Shown: positions 48,645 through 63,211 of the stretch, piece after piece | Numbering within the stretch: the first letter of the stretch is position 1 | Layout of the letters: each line of letters starts with the position of its first letter | From: Leptoclinus maculatus | Taxonomy: Eukaryota; Chordata; Actinopteri; Perciformes; Stichaeidae | Assembly: GCA_032191485.1 (NCBI GenBank) | Contig: JAVDOI010000001.1 | Coordinates: 29,869,948-29,933,947, forward strand | Length of the DNA stretch: 64,000 nucleotides | Reading direction: 5' to 3' | Notes under the pieces: generated by a model | Told to the model about the DNA's origin: nothing | Database searches by the model: none | What the model saw: only the letters and a program-made list of their open reading frames with translations | Position numbers and translations under genes: made by a program

Positions 48645-49658
48645 TACACTATTGTGATAAAGTAGTGCCTGGACCAATGGAAATTACCCTCATCCATCTC
48701 CTACAGTGAACATGCAATTGCGCGTGCGCACACACACACCAAACAACACAGATACACAGACACACACATACACACGCACACACCAAACAACACAGACAAA
48801 AGAATGCGGAGACGATGAGACGCTGATATTTTGGGATTCACTGACTAGAAAAAGCCTCTAAAACAACATGTACAGCATGAATTTAAAGCTATCAACTGAA
48901 ACACTAATGAAGCTCATCGAGAAAACATTTAACACACATGTCACAGAAGCTCTGCTGTTAAACAAGTGCAGACAAAACTATTGTAAATGTCAAAGCCTGT
49001 GTTTGTATTAATTAAGATAGAACACAACATAAAAACGATAAATCTAAGTATAAAGTAAGGATTTTCTGATGTGTTTTTCCGCATATCTCGAGAACCGCTC
49101 CTCTGATCTACTTCATACTTGTGTATTGCAACAATGATTTTTATTATCAATATATATATATTGATTATTTCATCAATTAATCACGTCCAGAAAATAATGA
49201 GTCTAAACACAAGAGATATTGCTGACAAGACACCGGGGTGAGCAGATTATGACAGTTATTATTGGGTAAACTTTTCCTTTAAGTTGCACAAAGTTGAACT
49301 TTTAAGTTCACGCTTTATATAAATATAAAACAGTCCCTTTACATTGTCCTTAAATTGTCCACAGAGTCAGTGAAATACTTTTCTTTACTCCTTAGATGAA
49401 CCACAGGCCTGTTTGTTTTCTATTTTTCAACAAACATGGGGCCTTTATGATTGTGTAACTATGGAGCAAAGCAACAGTTCATTATTCATTCACTGTGTGT
49501 GTGTCGTCTATAGAAACACTGTCCCATTTATAATTCATATTATTGAATAATTCATCATTCCCACTTATTTATTAAACTCCACAGAACAAATACAACAAAT
49601 ATAACTAACCTCTTACTGATTGCTACCCTGGGAGAGAGCGAGAGAGTCACTTCAGCAC

Positions 49659-49692
<34 letters not shown>

Positions 49693-50834
49693 AAATAGTT
49701 CATTAGTGAAACTCCATGGATGATATTTTTGTCTCAGGAACAAACCACGAGCCCCAAAGGCAGAGAAGAAAGTTGGGGTAGACAAAGAATAATAAAAAAG
49801 AAAGATGAGGGGAGAGAAGGAAAAACAGGGATTGATGAGAGAGCAGAGAGAGTGTGGGAAACTGCATGGGACAATTTATTCATGAAACAAAGTTCTCAAC
49901 TTTCTGTACCGTTTTCTGAACATTGAAGAGCTCTGCTCACACACACTGGCCAGAAACCATCAATCTGCACACAGGCCTGGTCACGGTAACCACATTGTAA
50001 ATCAACATGAACACTAAACTAACAAATACGAAACCTTCGTTACATAAATGCACACCCATGACATGAATCGATCATTATCAAAATACACTGACGGGCACAC
50101 GCCATAATACAGTCCCATGAACCTGTGCGGTCCTTCAGCCCGATACAGTCTACAATAGAGTTGCCCAGGGAGGAAAGTTGCACGGGGAACAGGAAAGACG
50201 AAAAACGTAATAATCAAAGAAAGAAAAAAAAGGAGGAAAATTGCAACGGTAGGAAATGAAAGTGCAGCAGAATTATTTAGTTATGCTGGATATATTTAGC
50301 CAATAATTGATTGCTGAGTTTAACCAGGATAACATCTATCTAATGGTTCACATTTTTAAACAAGATTGTGTTGTTTAAACATTAAATGGTATCTTACAAA
50401 ATAAAGGATCCTAATGCATCTTGTCCAATTTTCCTTCAGTTCAGATTTTAGCAAATCTTAAGCAAATGATTCACCAGCTACAGAAAAGAAATCCAAATGA
50501 AATACCCCACCTCGTCCTACTTGTTCACTCTTCAGGTAGGTATACCATGTTGTCTAAAAGCATCCGATTAAAGAATATCCAACCCATCAACTACACCATA
50601 AAGAAATACAGTGTAATCCTTAAAAGGGTCGCCAATGCTGGCAAACTTTATCAACTCAAAATACATTCCTGCTCGAGACACGGCTTTGCTATCTTGAACA
50701 TTGGTTTTATGAGCCCATCACTCAACAAATGGCTACAGAAACGTGGGCATCGCCAGAGGGAGAGATGAAGGAGACACACAGAAAATAGAGGGACTAGAGA
50801 GGGAAACAGGAAGTGAAAGCAGATGAACTGAATG

Positions 50835-51010
<176 letters not shown>

Positions 51011-51479
51011 GGTCTGGGGGTAGAAGTCAAGAACAGCAGGTGACTGTCTGGAGGCTAGCTTCTACCAGCCTTCAGTCTGCATCACAGAGTCCCAGCTTCC
51101 ATCCTCTTTTAGAAAATAAGTCTCTCTCTCATGAAACTACCTCCCAGTTGGTAGAAGCTTTCACCCACAACAAAGCCCTTAAAGTGCTCATATGATTCTA
51201 GCATGGAGAAAGCAGTTTAGAAGTCTATTAAGTCAGAAATTATAGTCAATTGATGATTTATTTATAATTATTAGCCTTCCCACCCCCAACCACTCAACAG
51301 CAAAGCCATTAAATGCAGAGCACACACACTATAGCACAAGACTCCAGGCATCCCCTCAACCCATTCTTCACACTGTTTCCATCTGGTCCTAGATACAGAT
51401 CCCTGGACTGGAGACCGGCACGCTATGGCACGGGTTTAATCCGCTCTGCCATAGCATCACTCAACAAAATATCTCAGTA

Positions 51480-51591
51480 ATGTTGCATTCACATGGAATC
51501 AGGCAGACCGCAAACCAGGTATCATTTTAGTAGACAAGGGCAGGATGGTCAAATTGGGTGAGGCGGTCAGATACCATGTGAATGCAACATA
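51480..51591. mobile_element. ~112-bp hairpin MITE
   Basis: ATGTTGCATTCACATGG at the left and its exact inverse at the right (51575-51591) enclose only about 80 bases. The repeats extend imperfectly to about 21 bases each. There is no coding capacity and the family is unknown to me. Confidence 0.7.
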
Positions 51592-52959
51592 TCTATCATG
51601 TGTGTAGGTGCTATGTGCATCGGTATGTGGAGGCAAGCTATTTGATGTCTTTCTGTTAGTTATGTTATAGATATGTATATCTATAATGCACTGTTTGCTG
51701 TGTTGTTGGTTAGGTTTCTAGAAATAGAAAACACAGTGGAGCCTGTCGACATTGGAGCAACCAGTGTGTGTGTTAGTGTGTGTGTGTGTGTGTGTTGTGC
51801 AATGTACTGGAAGACCATTTTTTCTGCTTAGTGGAGCTCACACACACCAGCTGTACATGACACTGAGGTAGCAGCTCTGGCTAACTCTGTCATCCCCAGT
51901 GATGTTGAGAAGGTGTGTGTGTGTGTGTGTGTCTGTGGTTGCATCGTAACTCATTAAGACAGCATTCTAAAACTTTGGACAATGACGATGGAGATGGAGA
52001 TGGAGATGGAGATAAGCAAGAAAGAAAAAGCCAGAGAAAGAGAAATGTGGAAAAAGAAATCCACGACAGAAAATGATGACAAAAGTGAGAAAATGTCAAT
52101 GTCCTCTTTGCAGCTTAACTCTATATAGAACTGGCCTCTTTGCTTCACTGCTTTGCAGTGTGTGTATGTGTGTGTGTGTGTGAGATCTGAGTTATTGATT
52201 CATAGATCCCCTAAAGGTATAGGATATTAATGGTGACCTCTACAGAAAGGAGACAGGGAAAGAGAAGAATAGTGCATGGGAAATGAAGTGGAGGATGTGT
52301 GGAGGAGATACAGCTTAATAGATGATGAGAGGTTCAGACAAACGCACCTAATATTTATAAATTAAATGCCAATGCAATTAGTATAAAGCACTAGCCTTTT
52401 ACCTGCTCCATAACTTCACAATGTACGTACTCAAATGCAAAACATGTAAGCTTACTACAGGAGGCTGAAATTTGAAAACAGACCATATGGACAGTTGGGA
52501 AACAGAAACGTAGAAAATGTTAGTTATCATGAAGTGCAGCATCACAATAATGTTTACGACAAGACAAAATGGAATGATGAGAGATGGAGGGAAAACAAGC
52601 CAGAAGCCAGTTTTTACATTTAAGTTTCATGAATTCCCTGTTTTTCTTTACAATTATAAACGAGAAGGATTTGGGAAATAGGGAGTGAGGGAGAGGTGAA
52701 GGAGGGGTCAGTCATATTCATAGTAGTGAATACTAGGTGGAAGAAATAACCATCGGCATTCATATCATCTTGGATTAACAGGGTTACCTGCTGCATTCTA
52801 CCTGCATCTCACATATTAACAGAAAAAACTAAAAAGCAGGGAAGGAGAATGCAGGATGTCGAGTGAGAAGAGTAGCAGTGGTAGATAAAGGTTTAGGAGC
52901 TACAATTGTAAATTAATTATACAACTGTGGAAAAAAGACTTTAAAAACTACTTCTTGCT

Positions 52960-53760
52960 CACCGTTCTGACCTCTCCCCTTCTGTGTCTCCCCCCTTCCT
53001 CCTTTCTAAATGTTGCACATTGCACGCATCCGGCCCTCCCTGTCCTCTGCCACCACCGAAATTCTCATCCATGCCCTCATAACCTCCAGACTCGACTACT
53101 GCAACAGCATCCTCTACGGCTCTCCCAACAAAATCCTCAATAAACTCCAATATGTTCAGAACTCTGCCGCTCGACTGCTCACTTCCACCCGCCGCTATGA
53201 ACACATCACCCCGGTCCTTCGCAACCTCCACTGGCTCTCGGTCAAATACAGAATAGACTTTCAAATATTACTCACCACCTACAAAGCCCTAAACAACCTG
53301 GCCCCTTCCCTACCTTTCAGACCTCCTCCCCCTCCACGCCCCAACCCGTTGCCTCAGGTCCGCTAGGTGCAAACGCTCTGAAGACCATCAGGACCAAGCG
53401 CCGGACCTGGGGTGACGGGGCCTTCTCAGCTGCTGCACCCCCCCCCTCTGGAACGTCCTCCCCATCCACATCCGTGAGGCTCCCTCCCTATCATCATTCA
53501 AACAAGCCCTCAAAACCCACCTCTTCAAACTCGCCTTCCCCTGCTAACCCCTGCACCCTAACCCTCCACTACATGACCCATTCCGCACAGCTTCTCCAGT
53601 TTTATTTTTTACCAAAATGTTTGTGTGTTTCGTTTGCTCCTCTGTCTTTCCTTTTTTTCTTCTTTTTTGTTTGTTCTGTTTGTCTCTGCCCTATGTGTAA
53701 AGCGTCTTTGGGTATTTAGAAAAGCGCTATATAAAATGTAAGTATTATTATTATTATTAA
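52960..53760 (+). mobile_element. 5'-truncated L2/Rex-type LINE
   Basis: The sequence encodes the end of a LINE reverse-transcriptase ORF: HIARIRPSLSSATTEILIHA, SRLDYCNSILYG, LQYVQNSAARLL, HITPVLRNLHWL, and in another frame WNVLPIHIREAPSLSSFKQA. These are the SRLDYCN / QNSAAR / LHWLPV / WN.LP..IR motifs of fish CR1-L2-type LINEs. A frameshift near 53360 shows it is inactive. The 3' end AAAGCGCTATATAAAATGTA plus (ATT)n is the typical L2-type tail. It lacks the endonuclease and most of the RT. Confidence 0.85.
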
Positions 53761-54645
53761 ATCTACTCGTGTTAAATGTGTCTCATCTTCCTCATTCCTC
53801 TTCTTCTCCTCCTTCCTTCCTTGTTCTTTACTCTCCTCTCCCCATCCCCCTTTCCTCTGCTTTTCATCAGCTCGTTGCCCATTCCTTCAGAGAGGTGTAG
53901 GCCTACAGTAAGTACTATCTGATGGTATAACCATGGGATGATGAAAGGATGAGGGAGTAAAGAGGAGATGGGGGGGGTGGAGGCAGGAAAAAATGGTGTG
54001 GTGAGCAGAGATTGGGGTGTGGAATCACAGATCAAAAACTTCTAATATCTGAAATGTCAGCTAAATAGGGAGGGGGAGGGGGGGGACCCACCCCCACCCA
54101 CTGACACAGAGATGGGGAGCGCCTTTTTCTGACGATGAAGGGATTTTATACTGCAGGTTTAGAACTGATTTTAATGAAGTCCAGAGTTAGAGATATTTCA
54201 ATACTGCATTTAAATCAGGAATGAAGTAAGCGAAGACAATTAGCTGTTTGTCTGTTTGCAGAATTTGGAGGACTGATGCATCTTAGCACGAGCACGTTCA
54301 ATTTCCTTGATTGGCCCAAGCAGGGGCTACTCTGCTTGTTTGCCCATCTGTTACAGCTAAAAATAGGATGCTAATTTCAGCTCAACGGCAAGGTGGTTTA
54401 TTTGTAAGTGATTGGCCGATAGGGGAATTCATCGTTTTATGTTATTTTCTCCTCTTCCTCCTAATCTTTCTTTTCAACTACCACCCTCATCCCCCTCTTC
54501 TTCTTCTTCTTCTTCTTCTTCTTCTTCTTCCCCTTGTCCTCTTCCTCTCTGCCCTGCTCTTCTTTTTCATCCCTGGCAGAAATAGTCTGTGTTCCCTCAC
54601 CTGTGAAACTAGGGGATGTCCTTGACTTACAAGGACAATACTGCA

Positions 54646-54692
<47 letters not shown>

Positions 54693-54939
54693 TGTGTGTT
54701 TGCGTTCTGTACAAATGGAGCACACTGTATGAAAAACAGTGAAACACACCTTTGTCTCCATCCGTCATGTCACTCACACTCTCTCAGACCAATCAGTCAA
54801 TATCAGTATGAATGTCATTACGAGACATCTTTGCCGTGTGTTCAAATTGGATTACAAGTAGCCTGAAGCTAATGACATTTAAACGACTGAGGAATGCACC
54901 TGAATACACACAACAAGCGATTCGATACAAGTAATGCAT

Positions 54940-55003
<64 letters not shown>

Positions 55004-55708
55004 TGGCTGTAGGGTTGACCATATATCAACTTACCACCTTCTTTAATGACAAAGTGAGGACTTGTGCATCAGTGCACATTGTTCACATGATCATTATATG
55101 TACCATAATAAAGTTATAACATTATAAAGAGCTGTCGTTATTTGTCATCTAATGTTTTTCCTGGAGGTTAATGTTTTTTCCCTGGAGGGTAATCTTGTTT
55201 TTTTTTTTTTTTTACATCTTGTTGCCCATATAGATGGTCAGGTCACTACCCCTTCAGTTATTCTCAGGTGGCTCTGCATGCCCACACATTGTTCTCCATT
55301 TGCCTGCAATATGTGAAACTAGTGGCAACTTAATTTCCTTTGATGAGGAAAGCCTCACACTCACGTACCACAAACTGAAATAACTGTAAACATATGAAAT
55401 CAGAAAAGTAGGGTTAAGAGTTGGATATAATCCAAAATAGACGCGGAGACTGAATTTAGATGTCAAAATGTACATAGCATGGACCCTTGCAACCTTTAGG
55501 TTGGGGGAGACAATGAAAGTCAGGTTGAATTAAATCAAATGAACACAGTGTGACCAAATACTAAACCAGGCTTTGCTGTTTCCATGTCAAAATAGAGCCA
55601 AAATGAAATACCTTTAAGGAGAGGAGAGCTGTATGAAAATGACTTCACAAAATACATTCTCATAATAATAAACGTGTTGTTTCTCTCTATTACATACATA
55701 CTGTACAT

Positions 55709-55885
<177 letters not shown>

Positions 55886-56439
55886 GGGTTCGCAGTGGGA
55901 GTCAATTAAAGGAGATCTCCATTGTAATTACACTATGTTAGATACACTGGCCTACTGGGACATGAGTGTTTGTGTGTTTGTCCTTCCTCCTTCTGTCATC
56001 TTCCCCTCCCACTCTTTTACTCTCTTCAACTCCACCTGGGGTGTTTCCAGGGAGGGGCTCATTAAATCCTCAATCCCCCTTTGGTCTCCCTAACTGAGGG
56101 GTGAAATAAAGGCATCGTTCTTTGGCTATGATCCTTTTAAGTGCACTAAAAGAATAAAATGAATGAATGCAGAACAGAAGACAAAAATCTCTGAAGTAGA
56201 CTCACTATAAAGGAGCCCAAGCAGAGGAAATCATTTTTCTAATTAATAACCAATCATAGTTATCATGTGTGCCCTGAAACATGAAGGAAAAAAAAAAAAC
56301 TGTTCGCGCTCGGTTTGTCTCTTCTCCTTATTATTCTGTTCAATTTATATATATATATATATATATATAAGCAGCAGACACTACAAAACCTGCCAGATTC
56401 AATACAAGAGCACTATTTCACACAAACAGAAACATGTGG

Positions 56440-56624
<185 letters not shown>

Positions 56625-57517
56625 TTGTAAATTTGCTACTTCATCAGAAATTATACGTTTGTTCTCGTAATAGTACCCCCTCCCCCGGCTGTTGTTTTTT
56701 TTTTTTACCGACAATGGTCCCAATACACCGTATATTAAAATTAACTAATCTTTGAGTATAAAATACTTTATTCTTTGTTCCATCTCCATGGAAACACTGG
56801 CAACCAGCCAATGGGAGATGAGCCAAGTAGAGGTGTGTGAGAGGAGCACTTGTTCAACCTTCATGGGGAGTTTTGTGCTATTGTGGAGGTAGACACACAC
56901 ACTACTACACAATACTAGTGTAAACAAACACATACATGCATATAGGTTATCATTCTTGGAGCAACATTATACCCAGACATGACAAAGGCACATAATAAAC
57001 ATTATTTCCAGACAATTCTATAATAAAATGTTGTATTGATGTTTTACTCATCAATCTTCCAAAAAAAAGCAAGAAACATGCTAGTATCAATAACTTGTGA
57101 GTATTCTGCTCAAGCTAAATGGGCATCTAACTCATTATTTCACCAATCATATGATTACATTCAACTCAATTATATTCAACAACTACAGTTCCCATGAGTC
57201 ATTGGCACAAGAGTCTTCAAATCAAAAGAGTTTGGAGTACTTGAACACAAAAAACATTAAAAAAATGCCAGCATCAAAGACAGCTTTTCAGTTGAGGGGA
57301 GAGGAGAGGCAGAGAGTGAGGATAGTGAGCAGTAAGGATGACAAATTGTTTGACATTACAGAAAACAGCAAACGTGCAGATTCCACACAGTGTACGTGCT
57401 TCTTCTATCTCTTGTTCTCCTCACGCCACTTTGCTACATTTCCATCTTTCTGAATTATCCAAAGCTGACATTTTTCATCCATTGTATAAAATGAATGGAA
57501 ACTAAACAATTTCATTA

Positions 57518-58065
57518 AAGGAATGCTTTGCCGATTTTCAACCAGCTTTTGTGGGATTTCAATGTGGGTAGAATTTGAAAGTCCCTCCGTGTGGCCAGTA
57601 CCCAAAGGCCCCGCTGTTTGTTCAAACTACAGATTGTATTTCCGCATTTATTGTATGCCCACCCCCACCGCTCCTCAACGCTCTTTAATCAAAACAACCA
57701 CTGGAAGACCACGGCAGAAGGCAATGTTCCTGTAGATATGGAAGAAAGCGATTAGAATATTGTAATGCTGGAATCGGACATTTGGGGCTACTTTGGCTAG
57801 ATGAGCCAGAATACAGTGCGGAGGAATTACCGTTTCTTTTGGGATGAAGTTGCTGAATCAATTGTTACAGAGGAAGCAGCACAAGTATGTGTAACTTTAC
57901 ACCCAGGCTTTGGGCAACATATGGACAGGGGAGCGCTGGAAACACATTTCAGGATCCCAAAAATAAACAACTAAAGCCAGCGGGGAAAAACGAACGTCTG
58001 GGCACAGAGTGAGTGCTGTGTTTTCTTTACGAAATGTCCCCATAAAACAGTAAGTGTAAGCATAA
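57518..58065 (+). mobile_element. Probable non-autonomous DNA transposon remnant
   Basis: It starts TTAAAGGAATGCTTTGCCGA, a familiar type of fish DNA-transposon terminus. It continues with moderately CpG-rich sequence (ACCCCCACCGCTCCTCAACG, GCGGAGGAATTACC) unlike the surrounding intron. The right end is uncertain and no ORF of note is present. Confidence 0.35.
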
Positions 58066-58227
58066 CGTTACTGAAAATAGTATGCACTTTGTCCACTTAT
58101 TCACACTAATTAAACATGTGATAAGGGTGCAATGACTTAACCCCCCGTATCAAAATAAAGCCTGTTTTTATACTTCTGTTGTTGTACAAATTAAACAAAT
58201 GAGATATAACAAGCTAAGTTGTAACTT

Positions 58228-58443
58228 TCAGAGGTGCTGGTAGGGGGATTTTTTATACCACTTATAGGCTATCCGTTTCCCCTGCTTTCAGTCTCTATGC
58301 TAAGCTAAGCTAAGCTAAGCTAAGCTAAGCCAACAACCCTTTGGCTGTATACATTTACCTACAGACAAGACAAGATATAAATCTTCTCGTCTAACTCTTG
58401 GCAAGAAAGCTAATAAGCATATTTCCCAAAAATATCAAACTAG
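58228..58443 (-). repeat. Reverse copy of the TTAGCTTAGCATAAAG repeat with TAAGC expansion
   Basis: It contains GTGCTGGTAGGGGGATTTT, the reverse of the CATAAAGACTGGAAAC core and ...CTCTTGGCAAGAAAGCTAAT. In place of the usual two or three TAAGC units it has about six in tandem (58301-58330). Same family as 1717-2630 and 18888-19073. Confidence 0.65.
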
Positions 58444-58680
58444 TTGTTCAAGAAGTATAATTATACTGTTTAAAATATGATTCAGTATATTTTGTATATG
58501 GCTTTTACAAAAGCTTCTCAAGTGCTGCCATGTTATCTTTTAAAAAGAGATAACGGACATTGTTAGTTGATGCTTTGCAGTAACTCGTTGTGTATTTGGA
58601 CAGAAATTATAGTTTACTGTACAATTAATCTTTGTTTTGGGGTCAGGAGGCAAGGAAATGACACAATGGAGAGACAAAAA

Positions 58681-58713
<33 letters not shown>

Positions 58714-60330
58714 ATCCACATTCACACAGTCTTATTTGTGTTCCTGATAAGCTGCTGATGTTTAACAAGAGCAAGCACTGCATGAATGCCCATCAAGAAG
58801 GGGAGGGCTAAAAACCACAACCACGAAACGTATCTGAGCTCTTATCTCTGCAGCCACTGCGGGACAATAATTTAATGTACCTCAAGCAGACACACTCAAC
58901 TTGTGCTGGTCCCCGACTCTAAAAATAATCCTCTTCATAATGAGGTGCAGCAAATAGGCTCTTTGGGTTTCCGAGTTTTTTTTAAGCACTTTAAACGATG
59001 GCAAAAACACAAATGCCGCAAACGCACACAGACAACTTGAAAGTGGGCGAGGTGTGTCTCCCTGTCCCTGAATAGAACTGAGAGTTTAGAGTTTGGCTGT
59101 GGTTTAAGAAGAGGAGACAGAGAGAGGAAGATGAGAGACAGATGAGAGGGAGAACGAGGGAATGAACCCCGAGGAAACTCATTTATATTCAGGATGGAAA
59201 TAACAGGATTGATGGTTCAGCATCCCTCAGCTGAATACTTTACAGCATTCATGGGAGCTTTACATAACTCGTTAATGACCCTCAGAGACAGACAGCAGGA
59301 CAGGGAGAGGAGATGTGTGGGTGAATGAGTGCACACTTGAACCTGTGTTAACATGGACACCTTTTCTGTAGCTCATTGAGGCACTGAGACCGACAGCCAA
59401 AGCTAACTCTGTTTCGCACTTGAGGCTGATCCTGTGTTCTGACCTCACTGTGGACGGAAACAATAAAATAAATAAATCACTCAAAGTATCACATTACTGC
59501 GACTTGCATTTGTCAAAGATATCTAGTATATCATTATTGGATGATAATGTTAAGCACAGTGAGGGTGAATTGTGTTCCTCCTTATCAGGCAAATCAAACA
59601 CTGAAAATAGATCTGTTCTGTAAACCGTGCATGTACACATGCCAAACTTTGTGTTCTTGTGTGTTTAAGTGGAATGTGCACACACACACACACACAATCA
59701 GGCTCCACTGTAAGATTTTAGGTGATACATGTAGCATTTGAGCATGTAATAAAAACATCATCTTTCTGAGGGTCGGATTTCATGGGTAATATTCTTTAGG
59801 ATCATGCTTACAAGGCTGATAAAGTAACTTTCCTGGAGCCCAAAATAGGAAATGGGAAAATGAAAAAGATGAAAAAAAGAGTCAGGTAATATATAATCAT
59901 ACAGGAAAAAAAAGAACAAATCTCCACTTGATATAAAGGAACACCTGCATCACAGGTATCTAGTTATACTGTCCACAACAAAAAAAGAATGGACATCTGC
60001 GAATAAACCCATACAACCCATAGAAAGGGTTAAGAAGAATATAATTTAGGTTGACAATAAAGTCCTAAAGGCCAAAGCCGGTTTCACCCCAAAAAATATG
60101 TAACTTTGTCTGTACACAGTAAATGCCCAAATTAGCTGGGAAACAATATTTTAGCAAACACCAAAACATGAGCTGTGAGATATAACTAATAGGTGCTGCT
60201 ATCAGAGGCAGGCTGGCCATCTGGAGTAAGTGCACTCATCCCAATGGGCCAGTCTAACTGTTAAAAGATTAAGAAATGTCCCATGCTGTTTGATCTTGCA
60301 TTAGTCTGTCCAGCCGGCTCCAGACAGGTA

Positions 60331-60341
60331 TAAGTGTGTGT

Positions 60342-60384
<43 letters not shown>
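60331..60384. repeat. (GT)n microsatellite
   Basis: About 54 bases of GT units with one TATG interruption. Confidence 0.9.
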
Positions 60385-60385
<1 letters not shown>

Positions 60386-62199
60386 CAAGGATACAAACTC
60401 ATTAAACCTCATGGGTCTATCTCTCCACCCAGTGCAGATTTTAAATATGAATGTTGGAAATAATAGAATTACATGTTTAGCAAGCATTATAAAAATAACC
60501 CTGTATGAATAAGGGCACAGGCAGAACTTGTATATTGGAAATATGTACATGCTGGAAATCTTCCTTTTTAATGTTATAAGAAAACAATATACATCCTACA
60601 TACAGGAGCTAGACACTATCATGTTACAGAGCTGTTTAGATTGTCAAAGTTATTGTTTCCATCTCTCTACCTGTATGTTTATATTGTAAGTTATGTTTAT
60701 TAGCGTTGGGCCAAAGGACAGAAATACTTAGGCTATCAGCGATAGGCTGAACCTATGTCAAATGTCCAAAACCTTTGGATTTGTATTACTACCGGATTAA
60801 AATTCAAGATGTCAAATGAGAATGAAATAATTACCCTCTGAAAGCACAATTTGTGTGACATCAGTATATAGAACAGATAATATGGTCCTTCATTCACTGT
60901 TAGCCTGAGCCTTAATTAAATAGCCTTTATTTGTCCTTTGTGAGAAGAGGGACAAAAGGATTATGGGAACAGCAGCTGATAACCCATTACAGGGCTGAGT
61001 AATGATAAACGCAACAGCTAATATGGCAGGAGAGTGACCAACCAATGCAAGCATAAACAACCTGAAGCACTGGAGATTCAACATGGTGGACGGTGCTGAT
61101 GAAATGAATGGGATTTCTTTATTTTATCTCGGCAACTTGTTAGTAGTTAATGTGAAAACATACACTTCATAATTATGTTGAAATGGGCCGTGTAATGTAT
61201 GACTAAAAAGGCAAAATCCATAGTCGCTATCTATACAGTCACAGTAAATCTCTAATAATCCTGCTGTTGCTACAAGAGCCATGTTTAACCTTTTATCACA
61301 CAGCTGAGCAGTTTCAGACTCTTGTTCTTGTTAAGGGTCAGGAGAAAGTTCATGATCCAAGGTTGGACTACATGTGCCGACCGTTTCACCCCAACAGCAG
61401 AAAGCAAATCTTTCCCCCGGTCACAGTGTTCGGCGTGAAGGAAATTTGTGAGATAAAACTGGTTTATGAATCTCACTTTCTGGAACATCCCTGTGGAGAC
61501 CATTCAGGAAATTAGAGAAAATACACAAACACTCACACTCTGCTATGTTATCAGCCTCTATCCCGGTTTCCATCCCTCTGAACCACCAAAGAACAGTAAT
61601 TACTGTAAATGTTGGAGCGAAAGAGGAGAGAGGAGAGAGGAAGCGCGAGGGAGGATAAAGGAGACGACAGAGATAGTGGCTGTCGCAGCTGGAGCCAAAA
61701 GCTGTTCATTAAGCCAACCCCACCCCCAACTCACAAACACACACACACCACTACATAACACACATCAGAACATACTAACAACACGCATATAGTACATGCC
61801 TATCTCCTCCAACATATTGCTGCTCAAATTATTTTGAAGAATCAAACAACGAATCCAGATTTGTATTTAAAATGATTCTAATTTTCATCTGCTCCTCCTC
61901 CAAACTCTTCTGTGACAAATCTTTTTTCCTGCCATCTCTCTATCCCCTTTTCTTTTCTCACTCGTGTCAACATTTCCTTCTCTTGTCTTGGTAACCTCCT
62001 GTCATTTCCATCTCTTCCTCACCCTCTCCCTTCTTTCTATCCGTGTTCCTCCTCACTTCTTTCCCCCCTCTCCATTCCTCCCCATGAGCCCACACACATG
62101 CAGCCAATATAAGTCAATTAAACAAATGGGTTTTATTCTTTCTTCCCGTTATACTGTCTGTGACTGCATTCATGATGGACTTAAAGTCATTACACTAAG

Positions 62200-62231
<32 letters not shown>

Positions 62232-62865
62232 TTTTGCAAAGCTTAAGCTAATTAGGTAGCGCCCATGGCACTGCCAGCGACAATGGCAGACCAGTGAAAT
62301 GTTAGAGAGATAAGGCTGAACATACTAACACATACACACACAAGGATTATTGTAATGACTTAACACACCACTGACAGGCAAACACACATGCACCAAGATG
62401 CAGGAACAGGCTAAACATTTGTTGTACTTTTCTTTATCTCATTAAAATCTTTACATTTAAATCCTTTAATTGAAAAACTTGGCTCCCACTTCCCTTGACA
62501 TCTTCCTCCCTTATTCAGAAATAAAGTTATTCGTACTTCTGCATTTGATGTACTTTCTCCCACATAACAAATTTGGAAGTTGATAACTTTTCCATTTGTT
62601 AAGGTATGCTAGTTTGACGGTGTCTGCATCTCATTTAGCTGCTCAACAGATGGCCAATAAATATAAAGGAAAGCAATGAGAATAAATTACTCCTACACGC
62701 AAACAAGAAGTAACACTCACACATCCACAACGCACTTCTGTACACACAGAGAATTACACCTACACACAGATATACACGAGTTATATTGCAACAAGCCCAA
62801 CACACACAAAATTATAACAACCACAAAATGAGAGTCAGTACACATACCCACACAGAAAACTACAC

Positions 62866-62868
<3 letters not shown>

Positions 62869-62922
<54 letters not shown>
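62869..62922. repeat. (CA)n microsatellite
   Basis: CA array of about 54 bases, followed by (TG)n arrays at 63013-63049 and 63163-63209. Confidence 0.9.
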
Positions 62923-62925
<3 letters not shown>

Positions 62926-63011
62926 ATTTTTGCTCGTGTAATTGAAGCCAAAACAGTTTTCAGCAGGGGTGTAAATTTATTGGCTGCACACTCACACATG
63001 ACATCAGGTAG

Positions 63012-63050
<39 letters not shown>

Positions 63051-63160
63051 TGTGTGCGGCCTATCTGTGATAAATTGTTTCTATACATAGGTAATAAACA
63101 ATACAACATACTTTTCCATGGAGAGTCGCCTTGCTTCCAGCATGGTCAGACGAGAAGTGT

Positions 63161-63211
<51 letters not shown>

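Noticed and set aside
52381..52440. Possible upstream smyd3 exon before TTTTACCTGCTCC on the - strand
   Set aside because: The short frame (FEYVHCEVMEQ) does not resemble the SMYD3 segment expected before VTCNCF, and no matching acceptor was found.
52955..53719. Two coding-looking frames of 118 and 81 codons
   Set aside because: They belong to a truncated, frameshifted L2/Rex-type LINE, not a host gene.
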